Assembly: GCA_019240375.1 (NCBI GenBank)
Contig: JAFAYN010000304.1
Span: 1 to 9,821 of the forward strand
From: Gemmatimonadota bacterium
Lineage (GTDB): Bacteria > Gemmatimonadota > Gemmatimonadetes > Longimicrobiales > Longimicrobiaceae
DNA length: 9,821 nucleotides
Direction of reading: 5' to 3'
The translations under genes and the position numbers were made by a program. A model generated the notes under the pieces. It ran no database searches, was not told the origin of the DNA, and worked only from the letters and a program-made list of their open reading frames with translations. Shown here in pieces: positions 1-7,764 of the stretch (the first letter of the stretch is position 1; every line of letters begins with the position of its first letter).

Positions 1-134
1 GGAGGGAGCGTGGAGAAGCGGGATCTGTCACGGGCAATCCCGTACGGTCGGTGCAGAAGAGGAGTTTGCGTCGGCCGGGAGGAGCGGCGGAAGCACGAGC
101 GAGAGTCCCAAGGTAACGAACGGGCAACGCGATA
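1..134. other. Left-edge stretch with no supported gene
   Basis: I see no convincing coding region here. The reading frames that cross it are continuations of frames opposite to, or shifted from, the protease gene on its right. There is a weak inverted repeat, cgggat at 19-24 and atcccg at 37-42, with a 12-base loop. It lies about 90 bases past the protease stop codon and has no clear T-run, so I do not call it a terminator. Confidence 0.4.
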
Positions 135-701
135 TCAAGCAGCATGATTCACGACCAGTCGCGCGAGCGCGTCGGTGCAAGGAGAGCAGAATTCGGTACC
201 TTTTCGGTCCGTGTCGATGGCTTCGCGCGAGACGTGCATTACGCACCCGGGGTCCGGACAGTGGTCCAGCCCGGCGACGTGTCCCAGCTCGTGGACCGCC
301 TCGGCCAGCACCCGCTCCCGGAAGAGCGCCGGGTCGCGCCCTGCGGGGCGGAGGCGCGCCAGGCCGATCACGGCGCAGCACCCGCCCACCGTGGCCTCGC
401 CGAAGACGAAGGTCCGGTCCGGCGCGTACAGGTCCACGTCCGCGACGGCCAGCGACCAGAGGCGCGACCCGTCCGTGCCGAGCGCGTCGGCGCGGGCGAT
501 CAGCGCGTCTACGATGGATCCGGAGTGGTACTGCCCCGACCCCGGGTCCCGCCACTCGTCCAGGAGGGGGAGCGGGGGGCCACGGAAGGAGCGTGTCCCG
601 AACCGCCGGTCCAGCTCCCGCCCCAGCTCCGCCAGGAGCCCCGCGTCCACCGGCCCTACCGCCACCAGCTCCAGGCGGCGCCCCGCCCCGCTATCCGGCA
701 C
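135..701 (-). CDS. Archaemetzincin-type zinc metalloprotease
   Basis: Predicted 188-residue zinc-dependent peptidase of the archaemetzincin (AmzA/AMZ, M54) family. The metal site is clear: HELGHVAGLDH at about 137-147 gives the HExxHxxGxxH zinc ligands and the catalytic Glu138. It is followed by Cys148-x4-Cys153, Met155 (Met-turn) and a Cys172-x2-Cys175 pair, the four-cysteine second metal site that sets archaemetzincins apart from other metzincins. There is no signal peptide, so it is probably cytoplasmic; the substrate is unknown. I chose GTG at 701, which overlaps the end of the ANTAR gene by 11 bases and has a GGTGGAG-type ribosome site just upstream. A longer GTG start at 737 would add 12 residues and overlap the neighbour more. 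The gene probably shares a transcript with the ANTAR gene. The family is common in archaea and vertebrates and sporadic in bacteria. The family call is firm; the function is not known. Confidence 0.88.
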   Translation of the reverse strand: MPDSGAGRRLELVAVGPVDAGLLAELGRELDRRFGTRSFRGPPLPLLDEWRDPGSGQYHSGSIVDALIARADALGTDGSRLWSLAVADVDLYAPDRTFVFGEATVGGCCAVIGLARLRPAGRDPALFRERVLAEAVHELGHVAGLDHCPDPGCVMHVSREAIDTDRKGTEFCSPCTDALARLVVNHAA

Positions 702-1299
702 GCTTCTCCACCCCTCCGTGCGGCGTCCGGCGCGCACCCGCGCGGAACACCCCTTCCATCGACACGACGGTGCCGGCGACCTCGGCCAGCGACTTCCCCC
801 GGTTCTGGCTCTCGCGGCGCAGCAGGCGGTAGGCCTCGTCCTCGGACAGGCCGCGCACCTCCATCAGGATCCCCTTGGCGCGCTCCACGGTGCGGCGCCC
901 CTCGGCCTGCCGAGACAGCTCCGCGACGCGCGAGCGGAGCACGCTGGCCTCGTCGAAGCGCGCCCGCGCCAGGCGGATGGCGGGATCCAGCTCCTCGGCG
1001 GGGACCGGCTCGGCCAGGCAGGCGAACACCGGGAGGTGCGCCGCCCGCTCCGCCACCCCGGAATCGCTCCGGGCGGTGACCACCACGATGGGGAGGAGCC
1101 GCGCCCCGCTGATCTCCTCGGCCGCCGCGGCGGCGTCCTCCACCGCCAGGATCACCAGGTCCACCTTCCGCTGCCGGACCAGGAGGACCGCCTCCCGGGC
1201 CCCGCTCACGGGCCCGACCACGCGGTGTCCGAGCGCCTCGATCACCGACGGGAGCATGCGCGCGCCGGGAGAGCGGTCGTCCGCGAGCAGGATGTCCAT
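691..1299 (-). CDS. ANTAR-domain response regulator with degenerate receiver
   Basis: Predicted 202-residue RNA-binding antitermination regulator of the AmiR/NasT type. Residues 1-115 have the receiver fold pattern: MDILLADD start with acidic Asp7-Asp8, and VVVVTA around Thr75. The phosphoacceptor position is Ala52 (VILAVED where VILDV is usual), and the conserved lysine of the K-P pair is Glu97 (LAEPV). The receiver therefore probably cannot be phosphorylated and may respond to a ligand or partner protein instead, as AmiR does. Residues 127-185 form a good ANTAR domain: ERAKGILMEVRGLSEDEAY, then LLRRESQNRGKSLAEVA. This family binds paired hexaloop hairpins in nascent RNA to prevent termination. 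I chose ATG at 1299 because AGGGAGG lies four bases upstream; an in-frame start at 1371 adds 24 residues of low-complexity sequence. No cognate sensor or regulated operon is in view. The archaemetzincin gene overlaps its 3' end. Confidence 0.88.
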   Translation of the reverse strand: MDILLADDRSPGARMLPSVIEALGHRVVGPVSGAREAVLLVRQRKVDLVILAVEDAAAAAEEISGARLLPIVVVTARSDSGVAERAAHLPVFACLAEPVPAEELDPAIRLARARFDEASVLRSRVAELSRQAEGRRTVERAKGILMEVRGLSEDEAYRLLRRESQNRGKSLAEVAGTVVSMEGVFRAGARRTPHGGVEKRAG

Positions 1300-1447
1300 G
1301 GCGCCTCCCTGTCTGGGAAACCGGCGAGCGCCGGGAGGGAGCAGCGCGCCCCCTTCCGGCCCGTCCTTCACCGGTCCCGCCCGTTCGAGCGGGGAGAGGG
1401 TACAGGGCAGGTTCCATACCGCGGCGCACCCGGGGCGGCAGCACGCG
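1300..1447 (-). promoter_or_regulatory. Leader and presumed promoter region of the ANTAR gene
   Basis: This gap lies between the terminator and the ANTAR start, so it should hold that gene's promoter and 5' leader. I could not identify convincing -35 and -10 boxes. The Shine-Dalgarno AGGGAGG sits at about 1304-1310. Two small inverted repeats are present: ccggc/gccgg at 1321-1334 with a four-base loop, about 22 bases before the start codon, and cccg/cggg at 1380-1393 with a six-base loop (CTCGAA on the transcript strand). They are short for this base composition. Confidence 0.35.
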
Positions 1448-1482
1448 AAAAGGGCCGGGACCCACGCGGGATCCCGGCCCTT
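1448..1482 (-). terminator. Rho-independent terminator of the lspA-to-small-membrane-protein run
   Basis: An 11-bp perfect inverted repeat (aagggccggga at 1450-1460, tcccggccctt at 1472-1482) encloses a loop whose ccc and ggg can extend the stem with one bulged base. Read on the minus strand the stem is followed by TTTT. It lies about 22 bases after the stop codon of the small membrane protein gene and upstream of the ANTAR gene, so it closes the upstream unit. Confidence 0.85.
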
Positions 1483-1504
1483 CGCTGGACATCGTCCGAC
1501 TTTC

Positions 1505-1699
1505 TTACACCCACCCCCACCCGATCACTAGCGCCGCCACCCCCGCCAGCAGCATCGTCCAGAGCGCCCACAGCTTGTAGAAGGCGAGCTGAGGGTGCAG
1601 GCGCTTGTACAGCCAGGCGAGCGCCGCCCCGCCCCCGAAGGCGCCGGCGAACCAGGCCAGCGCCAGCACCGCCCACGCCGTGAAGCCGTGTCCGCTCAC
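1505..1699 (-). CDS. Small two-helix membrane protein of unknown function
   Basis: Predicted 64-residue membrane protein that I do not recognise. Two hydrophobic segments are visible, at about 8-29 (VLALAWFAGAFGGGAALAWL) and 44-62 (WALWTMLLAGVAALVIGW). They are joined by a short basic stretch, YKRLHPQ, which would favour a cytoplasmic loop. The start is GTG at 1699, five bases after the stop of the NtrC-type activator, with GGGAGGA about ten bases upstream that lies inside the end of the activator gene. It is the last gene before the terminator at 1448-1482, so it is probably translated from the same transcript as the activator. Real coding is supported by position, ribosome site and hydrophobic pattern, not by a known family. 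Confidence 0.65.
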   Translation of the reverse strand: MSGHGFTAWAVLALAWFAGAFGGGAALAWLYKRLHPQLAFYKLWALWTMLLAGVAALVIGWGWV

Positions 1700-1704
1700 C
1701 CGTC

Positions 1705-3066
<1,362 letters not shown>

Positions 3067-3081
3067 CCGTCTCCTATCGGT

Positions 3082-3711
3082 TCATTGCGAGGGCGAGAGT
3101 ACCAGATACCCGCCCTCCACCCGCGCGGATCCCACCCCGTCCGGGAGCTTGAAGGCGTAGGCGTCGCCCGGCAGCCCGGGCTCGTCGCGGCGCCCCATCT
3201 GCTCCAGCGCCTTCGGGTAGAAGCGCGGGGGGATGGGGATCCCGGCGAAGATGATCCGCTCCACCTGGAAGGCCGACCGACCGGACTCGCGCGCCCTCAG
3301 CCGCCCGATGATGTCCACGTCGGCGGTGTCGGGGAGGAAGGCGCGCACCCGCCCCAGCTCCGGGACGTCGGGGAGCCGGTCGCTCGGCACCCGCCCCTGC
3401 ATGCGGACGGTGTCGCCCCGGAAGGCGACCGCGGGGGCGTAGATGTCGCCGGGGATCCGGTCGCGGAAGCGGTAGCGCATCAGGCTGGTCAACTCCGCGT
3501 CCGAGAGGCGGACGGTCTGGCCGTCCTCCTGCAGCTTCTTGATCTTGGCCTCGGCGAGCGCCGCCGACTCGGGCGAGACCGTGGTGGCGATCTTTTCCCG
3601 TCCGCCGCCGAGCATCCCGGCGATCCGGTCGCGGAAGAGCCATCCCGCTCCCAGCACCACCGCCAGCAGCACCAGCGTGCCGAGCAGGCCGCCCCGGCGT
3701 CGTGAGGTCAT
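3082..3711 (-). CDS. Membrane-anchored protein of unknown function
   Basis: A 209-residue protein I do not recognise. It begins MTSRRRGG, then a hydrophobic stretch at about 9-26, so it is probably held in the inner membrane by one N-terminal helix with the rest outside the cytoplasm; there is no lipobox cysteine. Residues 44-64 look helical and charged. The segment VRLSDAELTSLMRYRF at about 67-82, followed by alternating beta-like stretches to the end (VRMQGRVP, VDIIGRL, GGYLVLSP), weakly recalls membrane-anchored lipid-binding proteins of the LmeA or DUF2140 kind. That is a guess from texture only. The ATG overlaps the desulfurase stop as ATGA, with GGAGGA seven bases upstream, so translation is probably coupled. 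The NtrC-type activator gene starts 15 bases after its stop. Confidence 0.8.
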   Translation of the reverse strand: MTSRRRGGLLGTLVLLAVVLGAGWLFRDRIAGMLGGGREKIATTVSPESAALAEAKIKKLQEDGQTVRLSDAELTSLMRYRFRDRIPGDIYAPAVAFRGDTVRMQGRVPSDRLPDVPELGRVRAFLPDTADVDIIGRLRARESGRSAFQVERIIFAGIPIPPRFYPKALEQMGRRDEPGLPGDAYAFKLPDGVGSARVEGGYLVLSPSQ

Positions 3712-4928
3712 GCCGTGTCCTCCATGGGACTTCCTCCCTGCAAGTTGTGTCCGGAGCGCGCCGCCCCGGCGGGCCCGGCGCAGATGGCGGCGACGGCGTC
3801 CAGCGCGCGGTCGACCTCCGCCGCCGTGGTCGCCCAGCCGATGGAAAAGCGGACCGCGCCCTCGCCGCGGGTGTCGAGCACCCCGTGCGACTCCGGGGCG
3901 CAGTGCAGCCCGGCGCGCGTCAGGACCCCGTGCTCGCGGTCGAGCCGGCGCGCCAGCTCGTGCGCCCCGGTCCCCTCCGCGGCGACGGTCACGATCCCCA
4001 CCCCTTCCGGCGCGGCGGGGGAAAGGACCCGCACCCCGGGCGTCGCCGAAAGCCCGGCGTGGAGCCGCGCCTTGAGATCCACCTCCCGGGCGCGCACCGC
4101 CTCGATCCCTTCCCCCAGGAGCCAGCGTACCCCGGCGAGGAGCCCCGCGATCCCGGGACCGTTCAGCGTCCCCGCTTCCAGCCGGTCGGGGAGCGCGGCG
4201 GGCATCCCCTCGGGCGAGGAATCACCCCCCGTCCCGCCCAGGAGCAGCGGCTCCACCTCCACCCCCTCGCGCACCCAGAGCCCGGCCGTCCCCTGCGGCC
4301 CGAGGAGCCCCTTGTGCCCGGCGAAGGCGAGCAGGTCCACCCCCAGCTCGTCCACCCGCACCGGGAGGTGCCCGGCGCTCTGCGCGGCGTCCAGCAGCAC
4401 CAGCGTCCCCCGCTCGCGGGCGAGCGCGGCCAGCTCCGCCACCGGGAGCACGGTGCCGAGTACGCTGGAGGCGTGGGGGAGGACGAGGAGGCGGGCGGGC
4501 GCCCCGTCGCCGGCCAGGGCGCGGGCGGCCTCGTCGGGGTCGATCCCGCCAGCCCGGGAGCCGGACAGCACCGTTTCGCGCACGCCGTGGGCGCGGAGCG
4601 CGGCGACGGGACGGCGGATCGCGTTGTGGTCGTAGGCGGTGCGCACCACCCGGTCGCCGGGGCGGAGCACCCCGCGAAGGGCGACGTTGAGCGCCTGGGT
4701 GGTACTGGGCTGGAAGGTGACCCGGCCGGGGTCCCCGGCGATCCCGAACAGCTCGGCCAGCGCGCGGCGGCAGCGGAGCACCACCCGCCCCGCCTCGACG
4801 GAGCGGCGGTGCCCGGCCCGTCCCGGCGTGGCGCCGACGTCGCGCAGGTAGGCGGCCACGGCCTCGATCACCGCCTCCGGCCGGACGGCCGAGGTCGCGG
4901 CGTAGTCGAGGTAGACCGTGCCGTCCAT
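3708..4928 (-). CDS. Cysteine desulfurase family protein (class V aminotransferase)
   Basis: A 406-residue PLP enzyme of the NifS/IscS/SufS superfamily, closest in texture to the single-gene cysteine desulfurase family. It should take sulfur from L-cysteine as an enzyme persulfide, leaving alanine. Visible features: YLDYAATS at 6-13; GATPGRAGH at 32-40; DHN with His101, the likely PLP-stacking residue; Asp180 in LLDAAQ, which would bind the pyridine nitrogen; Lys206 in GHKGLLGPQG, the Schiff-base lysine; GGTGGDS at 231-237; EAGTLN at 251-256; and Cys343 in RAGLHCAP, the likely persulfide cysteine. All key residues are present and length is normal. The start is ATG seven bases after the 72-residue LarE-tail-like gene, without a strong ribosome site, which suggests coupled translation. 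Location next to larE suggests it supplies sulfur to that enzyme, which is inference. Confidence 0.93.
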   Translation of the reverse strand: MDGTVYLDYAATSAVRPEAVIEAVAAYLRDVGATPGRAGHRRSVEAGRVVLRCRRALAELFGIAGDPGRVTFQPSTTQALNVALRGVLRPGDRVVRTAYDHNAIRRPVAALRAHGVRETVLSGSRAGGIDPDEAARALAGDGAPARLLVLPHASSVLGTVLPVAELAALARERGTLVLLDAAQSAGHLPVRVDELGVDLLAFAGHKGLLGPQGTAGLWVREGVEVEPLLLGGTGGDSSPEGMPAALPDRLEAGTLNGPGIAGLLAGVRWLLGEGIEAVRAREVDLKARLHAGLSATPGVRVLSPAAPEGVGIVTVAAEGTGAHELARRLDREHGVLTRAGLHCAPESHGVLDTRGEGAVRFSIGWATTAAEVDRALDAVAAICAGPAGAARSGHNLQGGSPMEDTA

Positions 4929-4935
4929 GCGGAGG

Positions 4936-5154
4936 TCAGTCCGCCGGCTCGAGGTCGAGGGCGACGTAGCGGAAGCCGAGCCGCTTCAGCTCGTCGGCGA
5001 GGGCGGCGCCCTCCTCCCCCGCGATCCGCTCCCACTCGGCGGCGGGGACGCGGACGGCGGCGATCTCCGCCTCGTGCCCTTCCACCGCCACCTCGCCGCG
5101 GAGCCCGCGCTCCGCGAGCAGGGCGGCGGCCCGTGCGACCCGCTCGTCGCTCAC
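4936..5154 (-). CDS. 72-residue protein resembling the C-terminal end of LarE
   Basis: A small acidic soluble protein of 72 residues, [10 protein letters not shown] to DLEPAD. Its end, LGFRYVALDLE at 59-69, closely matches the signature at the end of LarE proteins ([13 protein letters not shown] in the LarE encoded just upstream). The match extends backwards: VRVPAAEWERIA aligns with [12 protein letters not shown], and the upstream GLRG and His also fit. It therefore looks like a detached, diverged copy of the last third of LarE. It lacks the ATP-binding PP-loop and has no cysteine. The GTG start overlaps the larE stop as GTGA, and a stop seven bases before the desulfurase ATG completes the coupling. 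An open frame continues upstream through larE in another frame, but that part is a shadow. Possible roles are a LarE partner, an adaptor to the desulfurase, or a regulator; none is shown. Confidence 0.75.
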   Translation of the reverse strand: MSDERVARAAALLAERGLRGEVAVEGHEAEIAAVRVPAAEWERIAGEEGAALADELKRLGFRYVALDLEPAD

Positions 5155-5999
5155 CGGGCGCCCCCGAGCTGGACGAGCTGCGCGGCGGGGAGCCCCTCGT
5201 TCAGCGCCCCGCGTCGGTACCCCTGCAGGTCGAGGAGGACCCGCCCGAACCCGGCATTCTGCACGGCGGCGTGGATTTCCCGGCGCAGCGGGGCCACGCG
5301 CGGCAGCTCGGCGGGGTCCACCTCCAGCCGGGCGACGGCGCCGTGGTGCCGGACGCGGAAGTCGCGGAAGCCGAGGCCGCGTAGCCCCAGCTCCGCGGCC
5401 TCCACCTGCCGCAATCGCTCGGGGGTGACCGCCATTCCGTAGGGGAGCCGCGAGGCCAGGCAGGGGGCGGCGGGCTGGTCCCAGGTGGGGAGGCCAAGCT
5501 CGCGCGACCAGGCGCGGATCTCGGCCTTGGTCAGCCCGGCCTCCAGCAACGGGGAGCGCACCCGGTTTTCCCGGGCAGCCACGGCGCCGGGGCGGTGGTC
5601 GCCCACGTCGTCGGCGTTGGAGCCGTCGAGGACCACCCGGAAGCCGCGCTCCGCCGCGACGGCGTCGAGCCGGGTCCACAGCTCCGACTTGCAGAAGTAG
5701 CAGCGGTTGCTGGGGTTGGCGGCGTAGCGGGGGTCCCGCATCTCCTCCGTCTCCACCTCCACCCAGGGGATCCCGAAGCGCTCCGCCACCTCGCGGGCGG
5801 TGTCCTCCATCCACGAGGCGATGCTGTCACTCTTCCCGGTCACGGCCAGGACGTTCTCGCGTCCCAGCACCTCGACCGCGACGCGGGCGAGGAACACGGA
5901 GTCCACCCCTCCGCTGTACCCCACCACCACCGAGCCGCACTCCCGCAGGATCTCCCTGAGTCGCTGCTTCTTCCCTTCCAAGGCCCTCTCCCGGATCAC
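5151..5999 (-). CDS. larE: LarE-family ATP-dependent sulfur transferase
   Basis: A 282-residue PP-loop enzyme. LarE makes the nickel-pincer nucleotide cofactor of lactate racemase by adenylating a carboxylate and inserting sulfur. Visible: PP-loop SGGVDS at 29-34; KSDSI at 56-60; [10 protein letters not shown] at 95-104 with Cys100 and Cys103; [15 protein letters not shown] at 124-138; the [10 protein letters not shown] motif with Cys180, at the region of the sacrificial cysteine of the Lactobacillus enzyme; an RVR pair at 215-217; and the C-terminal [14 protein letters not shown] signature at 255-268. The CxxC plus Cys180 pattern matches homologues reported to hold a [4Fe-4S] cluster and to act catalytically instead of sacrificing a cysteine. 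Start is GTG at 5999, 81 bases after lspA, with only a weak ribosome site. larB and larC are not in the window, so the true substrate could differ. Confidence 0.9.
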   Translation of the reverse strand: MIRERALEGKKQRLREILRECGSVVVGYSGGVDSVFLARVAVEVLGRENVLAVTGKSDSIASWMEDTAREVAERFGIPWVEVETEEMRDPRYAANPSNRCYFCKSELWTRLDAVAAERGFRVVLDGSNADDVGDHRPGAVAARENRVRSPLLEAGLTKAEIRAWSRELGLPTWDQPAAPCLASRLPYGMAVTPERLRQVEAAELGLRGLGFRDFRVRHHGAVARLEVDPAELPRVAPLRREIHAAVQNAGFGRVLLDLQGYRRGALNEGLPAAQLVQLGGAR

Positions 6000-6080
6000 G
6001 TCGCGCGCCGTCCCGCCAGGACGACAAAGCTACCAGCCGCACCTCGTACCCCGCCAGCGGCGCGGAGGTCGCGGCGCGGC

Positions 6081-6752
6081 TCAGGCCTGCGCCGGGGGGG
6101 CCGGGTACGCGGCGAGCGCGCCGTCCCGCGCCTCCCTGCCACGGCGCATGCGGGCGCGCAGCTCGAAGACCATCACCGGGAGCGCCATGGGGAGGGCGAC
6201 GAAGAGCGCCAGGTCGGCGACGTTGCCGGGCGGGAGCCAGACGTCGCCCCAGCGGAGCGACAGGTAGTCGGTGACCCACCAGTGGATCACGCGCTCCCCC
6301 AGGTTCCCCAGCATCCCCCCGAAGGCGAGCCCGGCGAAGGTCCACGCCCACCTTCTCTCCCCGGCGCGGAGGCGGTGCGCCCGCCCGACCACCTGGAAGA
6401 CGATCAGGAAGGCGAGCAGGGACGCCCCCGCGGCGATCACCTTGCGGACGCCGAGCGGGTAGCTTTCCCACAGCCCGAGCATCATGGCGTGGTTGTGGAC
6501 GTGCCACAGCGCGACGCGCCCCCCCGGCACCTCCACGAAGCTGTCGACGGGGCGGGTGGCGACGACGATGGCCTTGACCGCCCAGTCCACCCCCGCCACT
6601 GCCAAGGTGAGGAGGAGCACCGGCCGCCACCCGCGGTTGGGCTCGCGGTCGGAAAACCGGCGTCCGCCGGACCGGTGCGCGCGCCGCTCCCCCTGGAGGC
6701 GGCGGAAAAGAGGACGCAGGTGCCTGTCACGGAGCTGGGCGAAGCTTGCCAT
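6081..6752 (-). CDS. lspA: Signal peptidase II (lipoprotein signal peptidase), divergent
   Basis: A 223-residue inner-membrane aspartic protease that would cleave signal peptides from prolipoproteins. Four hydrophobic segments are visible, at about 42-65, 103-123, 133-152 and 178-198. Family motifs: VDWAVK at 55-60 (the DxxxK of helix one), [10 protein letters not shown] at 85-94, [10 protein letters not shown] at 145-154, VTDY with Asp162, and GNVAD with Asn177 and Asp180. Asp162 and Asp180 correspond to the catalytic pair. The usual NxxDR is NLGER here, with Glu153 in place of Asp, and the NxGaaFG motif is also changed. The protein is longer than the usual 150-170 residues, with about 40 basic residues before the first helix. 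I chose ATG at 6752; the same frame is open further upstream to 7097 but that part crosses the SDR gene. No good ribosome site is visible, so the start is uncertain. Confidence 0.86.
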   Translation of the reverse strand: MASFAQLRDRHLRPLFRRLQGERRAHRSGGRRFSDREPNRGWRPVLLLTLAVAGVDWAVKAIVVATRPVDSFVEVPGGRVALWHVHNHAMMLGLWESYPLGVRKVIAAGASLLAFLIVFQVVGRAHRLRAGERRWAWTFAGLAFGGMLGNLGERVIHWWVTDYLSLRWGDVWLPPGNVADLALFVALPMALPVMVFELRARMRRGREARDGALAAYPAPPAQA

Positions 6753-6993
6753 GGACTTTCGGATGGGGGTGCCGGCGCACAACGACGGGGGGCGGACCGG
6801 GGCGGCGGGCCACCTTCCCGAGCCTCTTTTCAATTTACGGGCCGCGGAAACGGACGGGGCCCGGAGAGTCCAGCCGCGGCGGGCGGTTTGCGGGAGACCA
6901 GGGAGCGACGTATCTCTACCGGGACCGCCGCGCCGCCGCGCGGTCGTCTTCCTTTCGCCTTGTTCATCCCCACCCCACCGCGGAGAGGTCCGG
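6753..6993. promoter_or_regulatory. Divergent intergenic region between lspA and the SDR gene
   Basis: This 241-base gap separates the two opposite transcripts, so it should hold both promoters. It contains the least GC-rich patch nearby (ctcttttcaatttacg, about 6825-6840), where a minus-strand promoter for lspA could lie, but I cannot fix its boxes. No hairpin with a T-run is visible. Confidence 0.5.
6888..6916 (+). promoter_or_regulatory. Candidate sigma-70-type promoter for the SDR-glucosidase pair
   Basis: TTGCGG at 6888-6893 and TATCTC at 6911-6916 are separated by 17 bases, about 70 bases before the SDR start codon. Each box matches consensus at only about three of six positions, so spacing is the main support. 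Confidence 0.25.
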
Positions 6994-7763
6994 ATGCGCT
7001 TGAAAGACAGGGTCGCGCTCGTCACGGGCGCCAGCAGCGGGATCGGCGAAGCCATCGCGGCCCGGTTCGCGGCCGAGGGCGCGCACGTCTGCGTCAACTA
7101 CCGCCCCGGGAGTCCGCCCGACGAGGCGGCGGCGAAGCGGGCGGTGGAGGGGTTCGGGACCCGGGGGATCGCGGTGGAGGCCGACGTGAGCCGGCGCGAG
7201 GACGTGGAGCGCATGGTGGCCGAGACGGTGGCGGCGTTCGGGCGGATCGACATCGCCGTCAACAACGCGGGGATCGAGATCAAGCGCCCCTTCCTGGAGC
7301 AGACCGACGAGGAGTGGCACCGGGTGCTGGACGTGAACCTGTACGGCGCGATGGTGGTGAGCCAGGCCGCCGCCCGCGAGATGGTGAAGCAGGGCACGGG
7401 CGGGAAGCTGATCTTCGTCTCGTCGGTGCACGAGGACATCCCCTTCCCCGGCTACACTTCGTACTGCGCCTCCAAGGGAGCGATCCGGATGATGATGCGC
7501 AACCTGGCGATGGAGCTGGCGCCGCACCGCATCAACGTCAACGACATCGCCCCCGGCGCCATCGCCACCCCCATCAACAGGTACGTGCTGGAGGACCCGG
7601 AGGCGATGAAGAACGCCGTCAGCGAGATCCCCTGGGGACGTTTCGGCCGGCCCGAGGAGGTGGCGGGGGTGGCCGTCTTCCTCGCCAGCGACGACGCCGA
7701 GTACGTGACCGGGAGCACCTACTACGTGGACGGCGGGCTCACCCAGCAGGTGACGCTGTACTG

Positions 7764-7764
<1 letters not shown>
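6994..7764 (+). CDS. SDR oxidoreductase, glucose 1-dehydrogenase type
   Basis: A 256-residue classical short-chain dehydrogenase. The nucleotide-binding motif TGASSGIG is at 11-18 and NNAG at 90-93. The catalytic tetrad is Asn115, Ser144, Tyr157 and Lys161 (YCASK). NYR at 35-37 after the second strand, with Arg37, suggests that NADP can be used. [20 protein letters not shown] is very like bacterial glucose 1-dehydrogenases, which oxidise beta-D-glucose to gluconolactone. The ATG at 6994 has GGAGAGG five bases upstream; the open frame extends further left but that part is non-coding. The stop overlaps the start of the glucosidase gene as TGATG, so the two are almost certainly co-translated. 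This neighbour supports glucose as the substrate. Exact sugar specificity cannot be read from sequence, as related SDR enzymes use other sugars and alcohols. Confidence 0.92.

Noticed and set aside
19..42. Inverted repeat cgggat/atcccg near the left edge, possible terminator for the protease gene.
   Set aside because: Only six base pairs with a long loop, no T-run, and too far from the stop codon.
175..1683. A 502-codon plus-strand open frame across the protease, the ANTAR gene and the terminator.
   Set aside because: It runs through a terminator hairpin and several genes, and the product is Arg, Ser and Pro rich without motifs.
3702..5384. A 560-codon plus-strand open frame opposite the desulfurase and larE.
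   Set aside because: Composition artefact: no recognisable domain, and it crosses three genes with clear motifs.
5155..5814. Upstream extension of the 72-residue gene's frame through larE, giving 292 codons.
   Set aside because: That part is the shifted frame of larE and is Arg, Gly and Pro rich; the GTG at 5154 with a GTGA overlap is the natural start.
6753..7097. N-terminal extension of the lspA frame by 115 residues.
   Set aside because: It would overlap the SDR gene start and the divergent promoter region, and the added residues look non-coding.
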